From NCBI GenBank assembly GCA_036736205.1, contig DAINMX010000003.1, forward strand, positions 15,946-79,945: DNA of 64,000 nt, read 5' to 3'. The translations under genes and the position numbers were made by a program. The notes below the pieces were generated by a model. It did not search any database and had not been told where the DNA came from. It saw only the letters and a program-made list of their open reading frames with translations. This DNA comes from XYA12-FULL-58-9 sp001798605. GTDB lineage: Bacteria > Myxococcota > XYA12-FULL-58-9. This document shows positions 44,096-53,824 of this stretch, in pieces. Numbering within the stretch: the stretch's first letter is position 1; each line of letters opens with the position of its first letter.

Positions 44096-46687
44096 TCAGT
44101 CCGTGACGGCCTTCTGATCCTCGTCGTCGAGCTCGGGATCGCGCTTGTAGTCACAATCCTTTTGCGGACAAGATATGGTCACGCCGTCGCGCTTGGTCCA
44201 CTTGCGAATAAGATAGGAATGGTTGCAGGTCGGACACGGCCCTTCCACGGGGCGGTTCCACGCAGCGAAAGTGCAGTTGGGATAGCTCGAACAGCCGAAG
44301 AATATGCGGCCGCGATTTGAGCGCCGCTCCACCACATAGCCACCACACTTCTGGGGACAGACAACACCTATCGGCATAGGACGAGTGCCCTTGCAGTCAG
44401 GATAGGCCCTGCAGGCGAGGAACTTCCCATAGCGTCCACGCTTGACCACCATCGAGCCCGCGCACGTAGGACAAACCTCGTCGGTGGTCTGCTCCGGCAA
44501 AATTTCGATGGTGCTGTCGACGCGGCGCTTGTACTCGCGCGTCGTGCGACACTTGGGATAGCCGAGGCAGGCGAGGAACGAACCATTGCGCCCCCACTTG
44601 ATCACCATGTTTTCGCCGCACTTCTCGCAGTGGTGCTCAGTCGGGATTTCTTCGCGCTTGACGTTGCGCATCTCGACCTTGGCTTTTTCGACGCTGTCTT
44701 TGAAACCTCCGTGATAGAAATCCTTGAGCAACTCGATCCAATCAACGCTGCCCTCTTCGACCTTGTCGAGTTGCTCCTCCATTCTCGCTGTGAACTCCAC
44801 ATCAAGAATGCGCGGGAACGACACCATCAACAGATCGGTAATCAAAAATCCGAGCTCACTCGGATAAAAACGGCCGTCCTCCTTGGTGACGTAGTTACGA
44901 GAGACGATTGTGGACATGATGGCAGCGTAGGTCGATGGTCGACCAATTCCCTGGACCTCAAGCTCTTTGACCAACGAGCTCTCAGAGAAACGCGGCGGTG
45001 GCTGCGTAAACTTCTGTTGCGGATCGATCTTGTTGCATTGGAGCTGCTCGTTCTCCTCGAGCATCGGCAGAATGCCCTCTTGGGCTTCGGCACCCTTCTC
45101 CTCGACTTCCGCGATCTCATCCTCCACCTCTTCGCCGACACCATAGGCAGCGAGAAAACCGGCAAACTTGAGGACCGAGCCCGTGGAACGCAGAGTGAAC
45201 CGATCAGCAGCAATGTCGACGGTGGTTTGGTCGTAGACCGCAGGGACCATTTGACAGGCAACAAACCAACGCCAAATGAGCTGGTAGAGCTTGTTCTGGT
45301 CCTTGCTCAGATAGGGTGCGACCTTTTCCGGCGGGTATTCCATCGAAGTTGGGCGGACCGCTTCGTGGGCATCTTGGGCGCTCTTCTTGCTCTTGTAAAT
45401 ATTCGGCTGCTCAGGAAGGAAGTCTTTGCCAAAGGCCTGGTCGATGTGCTCTCGGACCGCGACGACCGCCTCTGCGGAAATGCGGGTCGAGTCCGTACGC
45501 ATGTAGGTAATCAAGCCAACCGAGCCTTCGGTACCGATTTCCACACCTTCGTAGAGTTGTTGCGCCACCATCATGGTGCGCTTGGCAGTGAACCGCAGGC
45601 GATTCGCCGCCTCCTGCTGCAGCTTGGAAGTGATCAATGGCGGATTGGGTCTGCGACGCCGCTCCTTGCGGATGACCGAATCAACACGAAACTGCGCCTG
45701 ACTGAGGGTTTTCAACGCCAGGGCGGCGTGGTCACCGTTGTTCGGCCTAAACTTCTCGCCATTCTCCTTGATGACCTTGGCGAAAAACGGCGGCGGGTTG
45801 TCACCGGCGAGCTGACACTCAATGGCCCAGTATTCCTCTGGCACAAACGCGGCGATTTCGCGTTCCCGCTCGACAACCAGGCGTACCGCCACCGACTGCA
45901 CCCGGCCGGCGGAGAGCCCGCGCCGAACCTTGTCCCAAAGGATTGGACTTATCTGGTAACCAACGATGCGATCGAGAATGCGACGGGCCTGTTGCGCTTC
46001 GTACTTGGCTTTGTCTAGGGGCGTTGGATTCTGCAACGCCTCCTGCACCGCCCGCTTGGTGATCTCATTAAAGGTGATGCGATAGATGTGACCTTCGTGC
46101 CGCTTGCCGAGTTCATCGGCAATATGCCAGGCGATGGCCTCTCCTTCACGGTCGGGGTCAGGGGCTAGATATATGTTCTCAGCGGTCCGCGCAGCGTCTT
46201 TGATCTCCTTGATGACCTTGCTCTTGCCGCGGATCACCTCGTAATTGGGCGTGAACTCGTTGTCGATATCGACACTGAGCTGACTCTTGGGCAGGTCCTT
46301 GATGTGGCCCACCGACGCTTTGACGGTGTAACCTCGACCTAGATACTTCTTGATGGTCTTGGCCTTGGCAGGGGACTCCACAATCACCAAAGCGCCCTTG
46401 CGGACGCTTGCGGTTTTGGCGTTCTTCTCTGACCCATCATTGGCAACTCGAGACGCAACCGCCGCCTTCGCCACAACTTTCTTCGCTACCGTCTTGTTGG
46501 CCTTCTTCTTGGTCGTCTTCTTCTTGCCCGTTCTGGGCTTTTTCGTCGCTACCTTGCTGGTCTTGACTTTTTTGCCCGGCAACGTGCCACTCTGCGGGAG
46601 CTTCCCCGTGGTATCAGCCTCGGTTGCCGTTTTCGTCAGCGGTTGATCTGTGTTCAGCGCATCCGGCGAATTGGTACTATCAGCCAT
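44096..46687 (-). CDS. topA: DNA topoisomerase I with Lys-rich N-terminal tail
   Basis: Type IA topoisomerase that relaxes negative supercoils. The ATG at 46687 with GAGGTGAGA just upstream is chosen; the longer upstream frame lacks support. The first ~100 residues are a low-complexity tail rich in Lys, Ala and Thr (KKPRTGKKKTTKKKANK). The Toprim domain begins LVIVESPAKAKTIKKYLG; the catalytic Tyr lies in GLITYMRTDSTRIS. The C-terminus has four zinc-ribbon-like units: CEKC..CLGYPKC, CPTC..CRAYPDC, CPQKC..CSSYPNC and CPTC..CPQKDC. Product is about 863 residues, full length for the family. Confidence 0.95.
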   Translation of the reverse strand: MADSTNSPDALNTDQPLTKTATEADTTGKLPQSGTLPGKKVKTSKVATKKPRTGKKKTTKKKANKTVAKKVVAKAAVASRVANDGSEKNAKTASVRKGALVIVESPAKAKTIKKYLGRGYTVKASVGHIKDLPKSQLSVDIDNEFTPNYEVIRGKSKVIKEIKDAARTAENIYLAPDPDREGEAIAWHIADELGKRHEGHIYRITFNEITKRAVQEALQNPTPLDKAKYEAQQARRILDRIVGYQISPILWDKVRRGLSAGRVQSVAVRLVVEREREIAAFVPEEYWAIECQLAGDNPPPFFAKVIKENGEKFRPNNGDHAALALKTLSQAQFRVDSVIRKERRRRPNPPLITSKLQQEAANRLRFTAKRTMMVAQQLYEGVEIGTEGSVGLITYMRTDSTRISAEAVVAVREHIDQAFGKDFLPEQPNIYKSKKSAQDAHEAVRPTSMEYPPEKVAPYLSKDQNKLYQLIWRWFVACQMVPAVYDQTTVDIAADRFTLRSTGSVLKFAGFLAAYGVGEEVEDEIAEVEEKGAEAQEGILPMLEENEQLQCNKIDPQQKFTQPPPRFSESSLVKELEVQGIGRPSTYAAIMSTIVSRNYVTKEDGRFYPSELGFLITDLLMVSFPRILDVEFTARMEEQLDKVEEGSVDWIELLKDFYHGGFKDSVEKAKVEMRNVKREEIPTEHHCEKCGENMVIKWGRNGSFLACLGYPKCRTTREYKRRVDSTIEILPEQTTDEVCPTCAGSMVVKRGRYGKFLACRAYPDCKGTRPMPIGVVCPQKCGGYVVERRSNRGRIFFGCSSYPNCTFAAWNRPVEGPCPTCNHSYLIRKWTKRDGVTISCPQKDCDYKRDPELDDEDQKAVTD

Positions 46688-46953
46688 TCTCACCTCGACA
46701 GCGGGCCTTACCCTACGCAGCCCCCCCGGCGCAAGTGTCTGTGTACAAAGGCAATTTGCCTCAAGTCCAGGGCCGCACAATAAACACAATGTTTTCCGAG
46801 TGTTGAGTTCCTTTGTCACTTCTTCTCGAGGCCCATCTGACAACGGCACAAACGGGCGAGAGAAGAAAAAATGGCAAAAAGGCAGCGCTCGACTGGCAGC
46901 GCCGCAGCAACTATCTTGCCGTCGAGAAAGGGACTCGATACAGGCAGTCGCGA

Positions 46954-47715
46954 ATGCAACACCACCTTTATAGTGCCATGGCGGTCGCCCTCACACTGTG
47001 CACGACATGGCCCACCACGGCCCTCGCCGAAACCTTTGCCGAGCAGGCCGAGCCCGACTTCGCCCTGGCGCTGGTACGGTATCAGGGTTCCTACAATCCT
47101 CGCCCCAATGGTTTGGCGAGGCTTGCGTGGGAGATTCGACGACGGACGAGCATTGCCGTCGATCTCGAAGTGGCCGCTGCAGATCCCGCAACCGACGTCA
47201 TTTTCGAGTACCCACTCTTGGTATGGCAGGGAGACACGGATTTCCCACCCCTCGGTGAAGCCGCTGTGATCCGCCTGCGCCGCCATCTCTCAATGGGCGG
47301 AACCCTATTGGTAGACGCCGCCGATGGACTCGCCGACGGTGCGTTTCTGCGAGCCGTCAAACGGGATCTCGCCCGCACCTTCCCCGACAAGTCCATAGAG
47401 AGAATCCCGAGCAACCACGTCCTCTACAAATCCTACTATTTGCTCGATCGCCATGGCGGCCGAGTGGCGGCACAGCCATTCCTCGAAGGCCTGTTTGTCG
47501 AAAACCGACTCGCCGTTGTCATTAGCGCCAATGACCTCGCTGGGGCGATGGCGCGCGACGAGTTTGGTCAGTGGGAGTACGACGTCGGGGCTGGTGGAAT
47601 GGCAACCCGTGAGACAACCTTCCGACTTGGCGTCAATCTGGTGATGTACGCCCTTTGCCTCGACTACAAAGAGGACCAGGTTCACATCCCCTTCATCCTG
47701 CAAAGGCGGCGGTGA
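46954..47715 (+). CDS. DUF4159 domain protein, exported
   Basis: The ATG at 46954 gives a signal peptide (MQHHLYSAMAVALTLCTTWPTTALA) ending just before AETFAEQ; an upstream in-frame ATG at 46813 would place the signal internally. The mature domain matches DUF4159: ALVRYQGSYNPRPNGLARL, FEYPLLVWQGDTDFPPL, LSMGGTLLVDAADG, and GVNLVMYALCLDYKEDQVH. Function is unknown; in many bacteria such proteins are encoded beside DUF58/VWA/BatA-type membrane proteins. The next gene, a VWA-type protein, starts 4 bases after the stop. Confidence 0.8.
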   Translation: MQHHLYSAMAVALTLCTTWPTTALAETFAEQAEPDFALALVRYQGSYNPRPNGLARLAWEIRRRTSIAVDLEVAAADPATDVIFEYPLLVWQGDTDFPPLGEAAVIRLRRHLSMGGTLLVDAADGLADGAFLRAVKRDLARTFPDKSIERIPSNHVLYKSYYLLDRHGGRVAAQPFLEGLFVENRLAVVISANDLAGAMARDEFGQWEYDVGAGGMATRETTFRLGVNLVMYALCLDYKEDQVHIPFILQRRR

Positions 47716-47719
47716 GCTG

Positions 47720-49981
47720 GTGCTCGAAGCGACCTACAACGATTGGACATTGGTGTCCTTGTCGCCGCTCACGCGGAATTTCCAGATCATTGCCATCATC
47801 GCGGTCATCGCCGCGTGCTCCACGGTGCTTTGGAGCTACCGCCAGAGCCGACGCCGATGGCCACTGACGTTCTTGCGCCTCTGTGCGGCTGTGCTCATCA
47901 TCGGCTTTTTCATCGAACCGGCCCTACAGCTGCGAGTGGTACGCAAGGTGAGAAATCGACTCGCCATTGTCGTCGACCGCTCTGTGAGCATGGCACTCAA
48001 GACCGCGACTGGGCGCTCACGCCATGAGCATGTCCTCGCGCGACTGCAAGCAGATGCCGATGATCTCACTTCCCTGGGCGAATCCCATGTCGTCGAGCTT
48101 TTCGACCTCGAGGGTCCCTTGACCAACGACGCGCTCGTGACGCCGCCCAACGGCGACCGCACTGACTTGCTCACCGCTCTCGAATCTGCGCGCGACACCG
48201 GCACTGGACGCCCGTTGGCCGGCATTGTCCTCTTCTCCGATGGTGCCGATAACGCAGATCTAGAGCACTTCAAAAAGAATGGTCTCTCCAGTGCCGCACG
48301 CGAGCGACTCGAGCACCTCGGAGCACCAGTCAACGTCGTCGAGGTCACCGCAAGTGATGCCTTCAAAGATGTCGCGGTGGTCGATGTTCGCACCGACGAG
48401 TTTGCGTTTGTACACAACACCTTGGAGATCGACGTCTACATCGAAACTACCGGGTTCAACACTCCCACCTTGCCTGTCACCCTGCGCCGTGAAGGCGTGG
48501 TGGTGGCAACGCAGGAAGCGGTTGCAATCCCTGGAGAAACCCTGGTGGTACACTTCGCGACCAAGCCCGACAAGATTGGCAGTTTCGTCTACTCGGTGAG
48601 TGTGCCATCCTTCGCGGGCGAAGCGATCGCCACCAACAACGAGCGTTCCTTCGTCCTGCAGGTGATCCGCGACAAGATTCGCGTCTTACAAGTCGCTGGC
48701 CGGCCGAGTTGGGACGAGCGGTTTCTGCGGCAACACCTCAAAGAAAATCCCAACGTTGATCTCATCTCCTTCTTCATCCTGCGCTCGCCCACCGACGACC
48801 CCGCCGCACCGGAAGAGGAGCTGGCGCTCATCCCCTTCCCCGTCAACGAGTTGTTCACCACTGAGCTCGAGTCCTTCGACGTCATCATTTTTCAGAATTT
48901 CGATTACCGCTTGTACAATATGGATCAATATCTTCAAAATATCCGAGACAAGGTTTTTGGCGGCCTCGGTTTCGTCATGATCGGCGGCAACGAGAGCTTC
49001 TCCGGCGGTGGGTATGCCGGAACGCCCATTGATGAGATTGTGCCCTTGCGCATGGATGCCGGCGAGCTTAGTCGCGACAAGGTCTCCCCGGTGATCACCA
49101 CGGCCGGCAGACGCCATCCGACCACCGACCTGGCCCGGGGATCCGGGAGCAACGAACGACTGTGGCAGCAGCTGCCCGGTTGGACGTCTCTCAACCGTAC
49201 CGGCGGTTTGGTCCATGGTGCCACAGCGTTGGTTGCCGACGCGTCCCTGCGCAGTCTCGACGGCGAGCCGGCCCCCTTGGTGGCGGTCATGGACGCAGGC
49301 CAAGGCAGATCCATGGCCATCGCCACCGACTCGATGTGGCGTTGGCGTTTTGCCATGCACAAAGATGGCGGCGCTGCCGAGCGCGCCTACCATCGTTTCT
49401 GGTCCAACGCCCTGCATTGGTTGGTGCGCGACCCCGAGCACTCGCGCATCAGAGTCGTACCTTCAAAACGTCGTTTCGACCGCGGCGAGAAGGTAGATGT
49501 GAGCTTCATCGTCCGCGGCAGCGATTACCAGCCGGTCCCCTTCGCGCAGTTGCGAGTCGCATTGGATCAGGAGTTCTCGGGATCGCACCTCGACGATGTG
49601 CTCACCGGCGAAGCCGGCACCGCCCAAAAGAATTATGAAGATCTCCCTGCCGGCGCTTATCGGATCTCCGCCGAGGCCACCGCCGCTGGTGAATCACTGG
49701 GCAAGGGAGCGGCCGTATTTCTCATAGAGGACAGGTCCCTGGAGCTCGACCGCGGTGCCCCCCGGCCTGAGGTGCTCGAGGCCATCGCCAGAACCACCAA
49801 GGGCAGATCCCTGCCCTTGGATGGCAACCTGTGGGAAGCCCTCCAGGTCGTCGACCCCGACGTCGTCGAGGTGGATCAGCGTCGCAACATCGAGCTGTGG
49901 GACAACGCCTGGGCCCTCCTCATTGCCGTCGCCCTGTTGGCTCTGGAGTGGGCCATGCGCCGGCGATTCGGCTACCTCTGA
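47720..49981 (+). CDS. Membrane protein with VWA-like and glutamine-amidotransferase-like domains
   Basis: The GTG start is 4 bases downstream of the DUF4159 stop with a purine-rich stretch before it. Two transmembrane helices open the protein (FQIIAIIAVIAACSTVLW, FLRLCAAVLIIGFFIEPAL). A VWA-like domain follows (LAIVVDRSVSMALKT, AGIVLFSDGADNADL), then beta-sandwich strands, a glutamine-amidotransferase-like fold around IRVLQVAGRPSWDERFLRQHL and GLGFVMIGGNESFSGGGYAG, and a last C-terminal helix (WALLIAVALLALEWAMRR). The 753-residue layout resembles BatA-adjacent or DUF4159-linked proteins; the function is unknown. The canonical MIDAS DxSxS reads DRSVS, so a metal site is possible. Confidence 0.82.
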   Translation: MLEATYNDWTLVSLSPLTRNFQIIAIIAVIAACSTVLWSYRQSRRRWPLTFLRLCAAVLIIGFFIEPALQLRVVRKVRNRLAIVVDRSVSMALKTATGRSRHEHVLARLQADADDLTSLGESHVVELFDLEGPLTNDALVTPPNGDRTDLLTALESARDTGTGRPLAGIVLFSDGADNADLEHFKKNGLSSAARERLEHLGAPVNVVEVTASDAFKDVAVVDVRTDEFAFVHNTLEIDVYIETTGFNTPTLPVTLRREGVVVATQEAVAIPGETLVVHFATKPDKIGSFVYSVSVPSFAGEAIATNNERSFVLQVIRDKIRVLQVAGRPSWDERFLRQHLKENPNVDLISFFILRSPTDDPAAPEEELALIPFPVNELFTTELESFDVIIFQNFDYRLYNMDQYLQNIRDKVFGGLGFVMIGGNESFSGGGYAGTPIDEIVPLRMDAGELSRDKVSPVITTAGRRHPTTDLARGSGSNERLWQQLPGWTSLNRTGGLVHGATALVADASLRSLDGEPAPLVAVMDAGQGRSMAIATDSMWRWRFAMHKDGGAAERAYHRFWSNALHWLVRDPEHSRIRVVPSKRRFDRGEKVDVSFIVRGSDYQPVPFAQLRVALDQEFSGSHLDDVLTGEAGTAQKNYEDLPAGAYRISAEATAAGESLGKGAAVFLIEDRSLELDRGAPRPEVLEAIARTTKGRSLPLDGNLWEALQVVDPDVVEVDQRRNIELWDNAWALLIAVALLALEWAMRRRFGYL

Positions 49982-50041
49982 CCTTTCCTCACCACCAAAC
50001 CCGCCGACTTGCGTTGCGATTCTAGCCAAACCAAGAGCAGG

Positions 50042-51175
50042 CTACCTCAACACGATGACCCCCCCATGCAACAGGCGGCGCAGAGTCTTGAGGGTCTCGC
50101 GCTCGCTCATCGAGCTCACCATGATGAGGCTGCCAACGTCCATGTGAGCGCTCAATCGGTCGACAAGGAAACGCTCCTCTGGACGAAGGCGCAGCCGGCC
50201 GAGTCCGGCCTCATTGGCAGCCAGTGTTGGTACCTTGACAGGGGGCAAGACAGAGTACAGGTCTTTGAGCTGCTCCTGCAGGGTCTCACGCAGAACCGCG
50301 CGCGGCTGTTCTTCATCGGGCCGCAGGCGTACCGCAACCTCCATGAGCGCCACCGCCTCATCGAATTGCCCAGCTTGGCGCATCACGTCCGCTTGCACCA
50401 ACAGTCTCTCTATGCGACTCGGCTCGCTGCGCTGATCGCCGCTGTCTGCGACCGCACTGATCGACACCGCGTCAATTCTCTCCAACGCAGCCAACGCCCG
50501 CAGAACCGCAGGTATCGGTGCCCGCAGCTCGAGGCAAATATCGGTGACAGATTGTCCGGCGCTGAGACTCGCAAGAATTCGCCGCTCCCGCACACCCAGT
50601 GTCTCAATGGGCGGGAGACAGTCGTGGTGAATCTCCACACGAACTTCATCAGAGGGAAACCGCTCGCGGATCTGTTGCCACTCGTCTTGGCGACGCGCCC
50701 CCTCCATCAACAGATGGTTGACATCGAGATTGAGTGACAACTTCTCACCAACCTCGTCTAGCTCAAGATCGAGACCACGGGCAGCCACATCGCTGAAGAC
50801 GAACTCTCCAGGCAAATCGAGAAAGAGGTCATAGATTGATTCGCAGGCGAGCTCCGCGAGACACTCTTGCAACTGTTCTTCGGTGAGCAGATTGCAGGCC
50901 AACAGGGAGCGGTGCAAAGTTACGTCGTGGTGGCGCTTGTACTGCATCGCGCCGCGTAGGTCTTCCTCAGTGAGCAATCCGCTTGTAACGACAATGTGCC
51001 CAAGATTATCGCGAAGCTCGGGCCCCGTGTAACCGGTGACCTGACCCTGTTCCAACAACAGCTCCCATTCATTGCCGTCTCGAGTCACAACGAGACTGCC
51101 TGAGCGCGCCGTCGTCTTCACCCACCCGAGCAAGTCGGAGAGTGGCATGGTTTGCAGTGAGCCTAGGATAGCCAT
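50042..51175 (-). CDS. DUF4388 (PATAN) domain protein
   Basis: A 377-residue cytoplasmic protein. The N-terminal ~110 residues match DUF4388 (PATAN): MPLSDLLGWVKTTARSGSLVV, LLLEQGQVTGYTGPELRDNLG and VTSGLLTEEDLRGAM. A winged-helix-like part follows (VRERRILASLSAGQSVTDICLELRAPIPAVLRAL), then a helical TPR-like segment (ADVMRQAGQFDEAVALMEVAVRLRPDEEQPRAVL). DUF4388 proteins often act in two-component or motility signalling in deltaproteobacteria. The gene is divergent from trmFO. A second DUF4388 protein lies at about 60 kb. Confidence 0.82.
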   Translation of the reverse strand: MAILGSLQTMPLSDLLGWVKTTARSGSLVVTRDGNEWELLLEQGQVTGYTGPELRDNLGHIVVTSGLLTEEDLRGAMQYKRHHDVTLHRSLLACNLLTEEQLQECLAELACESIYDLFLDLPGEFVFSDVAARGLDLELDEVGEKLSLNLDVNHLLMEGARRQDEWQQIRERFPSDEVRVEIHHDCLPPIETLGVRERRILASLSAGQSVTDICLELRAPIPAVLRALAALERIDAVSISAVADSGDQRSEPSRIERLLVQADVMRQAGQFDEAVALMEVAVRLRPDEEQPRAVLRETLQEQLKDLYSVLPPVKVPTLAANEAGLGRLRLRPEERFLVDRLSAHMDVGSLIMVSSMSERETLKTLRRLLHGGVIVLR

Positions 51176-51321
51176 ATCTAGAACAACTTATTCCTGTTTG
51201 AAGTGTTATTGTAGTCCTGATTTACGGAGTGTAGCTCAGCCGTGTTAGTCTCGACCAACGAAATCTTATTATTCGCATCGGCGCTGTTCCCACTCGCACC
51301 CGTGGTGTTCTCAGTAATTCC

Positions 51322-52662
51322 ATGCGAGAGGTAGGCGAAATTTCAGTTGTGGGCGGCGGACTCGCCGGCGTCGAGGTGGCGTGGCAACTCGCCGAAGGCG
51401 GGTCCATCGTCCGTCTCGTGGAGATGAAGCCCCTCGAACGAAGTCCCGCGCACAAGAGTGACTTGCTGGCTGAGCTCGTCTGCTCCAATTCACTGCGCTC
51501 CAACAATCCGAATAATGCGGTCGGACTGCTCAAGCGAGAAATGGCCCGACTTGGCTCCATCGTCATTCGTTGCGCCGAACAGACCCAGGTGCCAGCGGGA
51601 GACGCCCTCGCGGTCAACCGGGCCGATTTCAGCGCCGCGGTGACACGCGCCATCTCCGAACATCCACGCATCCGTCGGCAAACCCGCTGCATCGTCGATC
51701 TGCCGGCGTGCGAGCCGCACGTGGTTGCCACGGGACCCTTGACCGCAGCCGCTCTCGCCCGTGACATTGCAGAGAAGACCGGGAGCGACCGGATGTTCTT
51801 CTATGATGCCATTGCCCCCATCGTCAGCGGCGACAGCATCGACAGGGACATCGTCTTCGCTGCTTCCCGCTACGGCAAAGGGGATGGGGACGATTACCTC
51901 AACTGTCCCCTGGGCAAAGACGAGTACGAATCCTTCATCGATTCCTTGCTCGCCGCGGAATGCATGCCACTGCACGACTTCGAAGAGCCAAAATACTTTG
52001 CCGGTTGCATGCCGGTCGAAGTGGTGGCTGCCGACGGCCGTGAGTCGCTCCGATTTGGCACGATGAAGCCCGTGGGCCTCACCGACCCTCGCACTGGCCG
52101 GCGCCCCTACGCCGTCGTGCAGCTGCGTCAGGAGGACAAAGCCGGACAGTCCTTCAACCTGGTCGGCTTCCAAACCAAGCTCAAGCACCCGGATCAACGC
52201 CACGTCTTTCGCATGATCCCGGGCCTGCACAACGCCGAGTTTCTGCGGCTCGGTGGCGTACACCGCAACACATTCATTGACGCTCCAGCCCTGCTCGACG
52301 AGCGCATGCGTCTGCGTGGTCACGAACACGTCCGTCTCGCCGGTCAGCTCACTGGCGTCGAGGGCTATGTGGAGAGCGCCGCCCACGGTTTGCTGGTGGG
52401 CTATTTGTACGCGCGAGAGCTTGCCGGCAAAGAAGTCGTGCCCCCACCCCCTGAGACGGCCCTGGGTGCCCTCTACGAGCACGTCCGCGGTAACCTGCGC
52501 TTGCCCAATCGCCCCTACGAGCCGCAAAACATCAATTGGGGAATGTTCCCGCCGCCGCCACCAGAGGTGCGCAAACGCGAGGTCAAACAGGCTCGAGCCG
52601 ACCGTGCCATCAAAGTTTTCGCCGCCTGGGCGGCGGAGCAGGGTCTTGACAGCAGTACCTGA
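51322..52662 (+). CDS. trmFO: Methylenetetrahydrofolate-tRNA-(uracil-5-)-methyltransferase
   Basis: Flavoenzyme forming ribothymidine at position 54 of tRNA with methylene-THF as carbon donor. The 446 residues begin with the FAD-binding motif ISVVGGGLAGVEVAWQLA, then KPLERSPAHKSDLLAELVCSNSLRS, CMPVEVVAADGRESLRFG, GMKPVGLTDPRTG-like core (here TMKPVGLTDPRTG) and GQLTGVEGYVESAAHG. Length is normal for TrmFO. The gene sits 97 bases upstream of the Xer recombinase gene, an arrangement also known from Gram-positive bacteria. Confidence 0.97.
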   Translation: MREVGEISVVGGGLAGVEVAWQLAEGGSIVRLVEMKPLERSPAHKSDLLAELVCSNSLRSNNPNNAVGLLKREMARLGSIVIRCAEQTQVPAGDALAVNRADFSAAVTRAISEHPRIRRQTRCIVDLPACEPHVVATGPLTAAALARDIAEKTGSDRMFFYDAIAPIVSGDSIDRDIVFAASRYGKGDGDDYLNCPLGKDEYESFIDSLLAAECMPLHDFEEPKYFAGCMPVEVVAADGRESLRFGTMKPVGLTDPRTGRRPYAVVQLRQEDKAGQSFNLVGFQTKLKHPDQRHVFRMIPGLHNAEFLRLGGVHRNTFIDAPALLDERMRLRGHEHVRLAGQLTGVEGYVESAAHGLLVGYLYARELAGKEVVPPPPETALGALYEHVRGNLRLPNRPYEPQNINWGMFPPPPPEVRKREVKQARADRAIKVFAAWAAEQGLDSST

Positions 52663-52759
52663 CTCTCATTCCGATCCGATCCGATCCGACCTGACCGAGC
52701 CGCTGCCGTAATCATGCCAGAAGCTTGGGAATGATCGCCTGAGTCGTTATCATGAAAAC

Positions 52760-53638
52760 GTGGAAACACTGTTAGACAACTTCGGCGCGTTTCTGCGTCA
52801 AGAGCGCCGCTATTCCGAGCACACGGCGCGTAGCTACACAACTGACGTCAGAGCCGCCATGGCGTACGCAACCGAGCATGGACGCGAATCGCCCGAACGT
52901 TGGACCACGGACCTGTTGCGCGGTCACCTCGCTCGATGTCGCCGCCCCGATGGCTCTCGTCTCAGCGCAGCTTCCTTGGCACGCAAGCAGAGTGCTCTAC
53001 GAACTTTTTTTGGTTGGCTCAAGCGCCAACATCCAGATGTCGGCGATCCCACCGCCGCCTTGCGCGCCCCGAAGATCGCCAAGCCCTTACCAAGGGCTCT
53101 CGACGCTGACGCGGTCATGGCCATGCTTCAACCCCCGCAGGGCAACGACATCAAAGCACTGCGCGACCACGCGGCCCTGCTCCTGCTCTACGGCCTGGGA
53201 CTACGTGTCAGCGAAGTAGCCTCGCTGTTGGATGTCGATCTCGATCTTGCCCGCCACGTTGCGCGAGTGCAGGGCAAAGGCAGCAAGCAGCGCGATGTGC
53301 CCATACCGGCCGGATGTATCCCGGCGCTCGCCGCCTACCGGGCGTTGCGACCTGCCACGGCCGGAACACGATTTCTCGTGGGTCAAAATGACGGCGGTCT
53401 CGCGACCCGTACCATCGCTCGAATGGTCGATGGTGCCGCCCTGAGGGCGCTCGGCCGACATGCATCCCCACACCAGCTCCGCCATTCCTTTGCCACACAT
53501 CTGTTGGCGGGCGGCGCGAATCTCCGAGAGATCCAAACCCTGCTCGGCCATGAAAACCTGTCAACCACCCAACGCTACACCAAAGTAGGGATCGACCGAC
53601 TCTTCGCCATCTATGACAAGGCCCACCCACGGGCCTGA
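52760..53638 (+). CDS. xerC: Xer-type tyrosine recombinase
   Basis: Chromosome-dimer-resolving recombinase of the XerC/D group. From a GTG start, 292 residues show the core-binding N-domain (FGAFLRQERRYSEHTARSY) and catalytic residues Arg149 (GLGLRVSEVA), Lys174 (GKGSKQRDVPI), His238 and Arg241 (HQLRHSFATHLL), His264 and Tyr273 (LGHENLSTTQRYTKV). This set is complete. Length and lack of extra domains fit housekeeping Xer rather than a mobile integrase. Whether it is XerC or XerD is not decided by sequence alone. Confidence 0.92.
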   Translation: METLLDNFGAFLRQERRYSEHTARSYTTDVRAAMAYATEHGRESPERWTTDLLRGHLARCRRPDGSRLSAASLARKQSALRTFFGWLKRQHPDVGDPTAALRAPKIAKPLPRALDADAVMAMLQPPQGNDIKALRDHAALLLLYGLGLRVSEVASLLDVDLDLARHVARVQGKGSKQRDVPIPAGCIPALAAYRALRPATAGTRFLVGQNDGGLATRTIARMVDGAALRALGRHASPHQLRHSFATHLLAGGANLREIQTLLGHENLSTTQRYTKVGIDRLFAIYDKAHPRA

Positions 53639-53824
53639 GGCCATCCATTATTCCCCAGGGGCCCAACACCAGTCGTTCGCATGACATTCCTTGAAATATT
53701 CCCGAGGGGTGAGGCGTCCCATCAGCAATCGGTCGTACGTCTTGATTTGACCGTTGGTATCGCGTCTATATTGGCGGCGTGGAGCGGTCGCCGAAAACCG
53801 CGTCAATCAACATTGGAGGATTTT

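Noticed and set aside
44630..46018. 462-residue open frame opposite topA
   Set aside because: It is antisense to a certain topA reading frame, without motifs or ribosome site; long antisense frames are expected at this codon usage.
51490..52527. 345-residue frame opposite trmFO
   Set aside because: Antisense to a certain TrmFO; no domain.
52760..53638. Tyrosine recombinase as integrase of a mobile element
   Set aside because: Length, domain content and position next to trmFO fit housekeeping Xer; no attachment sites or phage genes nearby.
53742..53772. Sigma-70-like promoter before the MlaC-like gene
   Set aside because: TTGACC and TATATT are only 14 bases apart, and the alternative TTGATT gives 19; neither spacing is good enough to claim.
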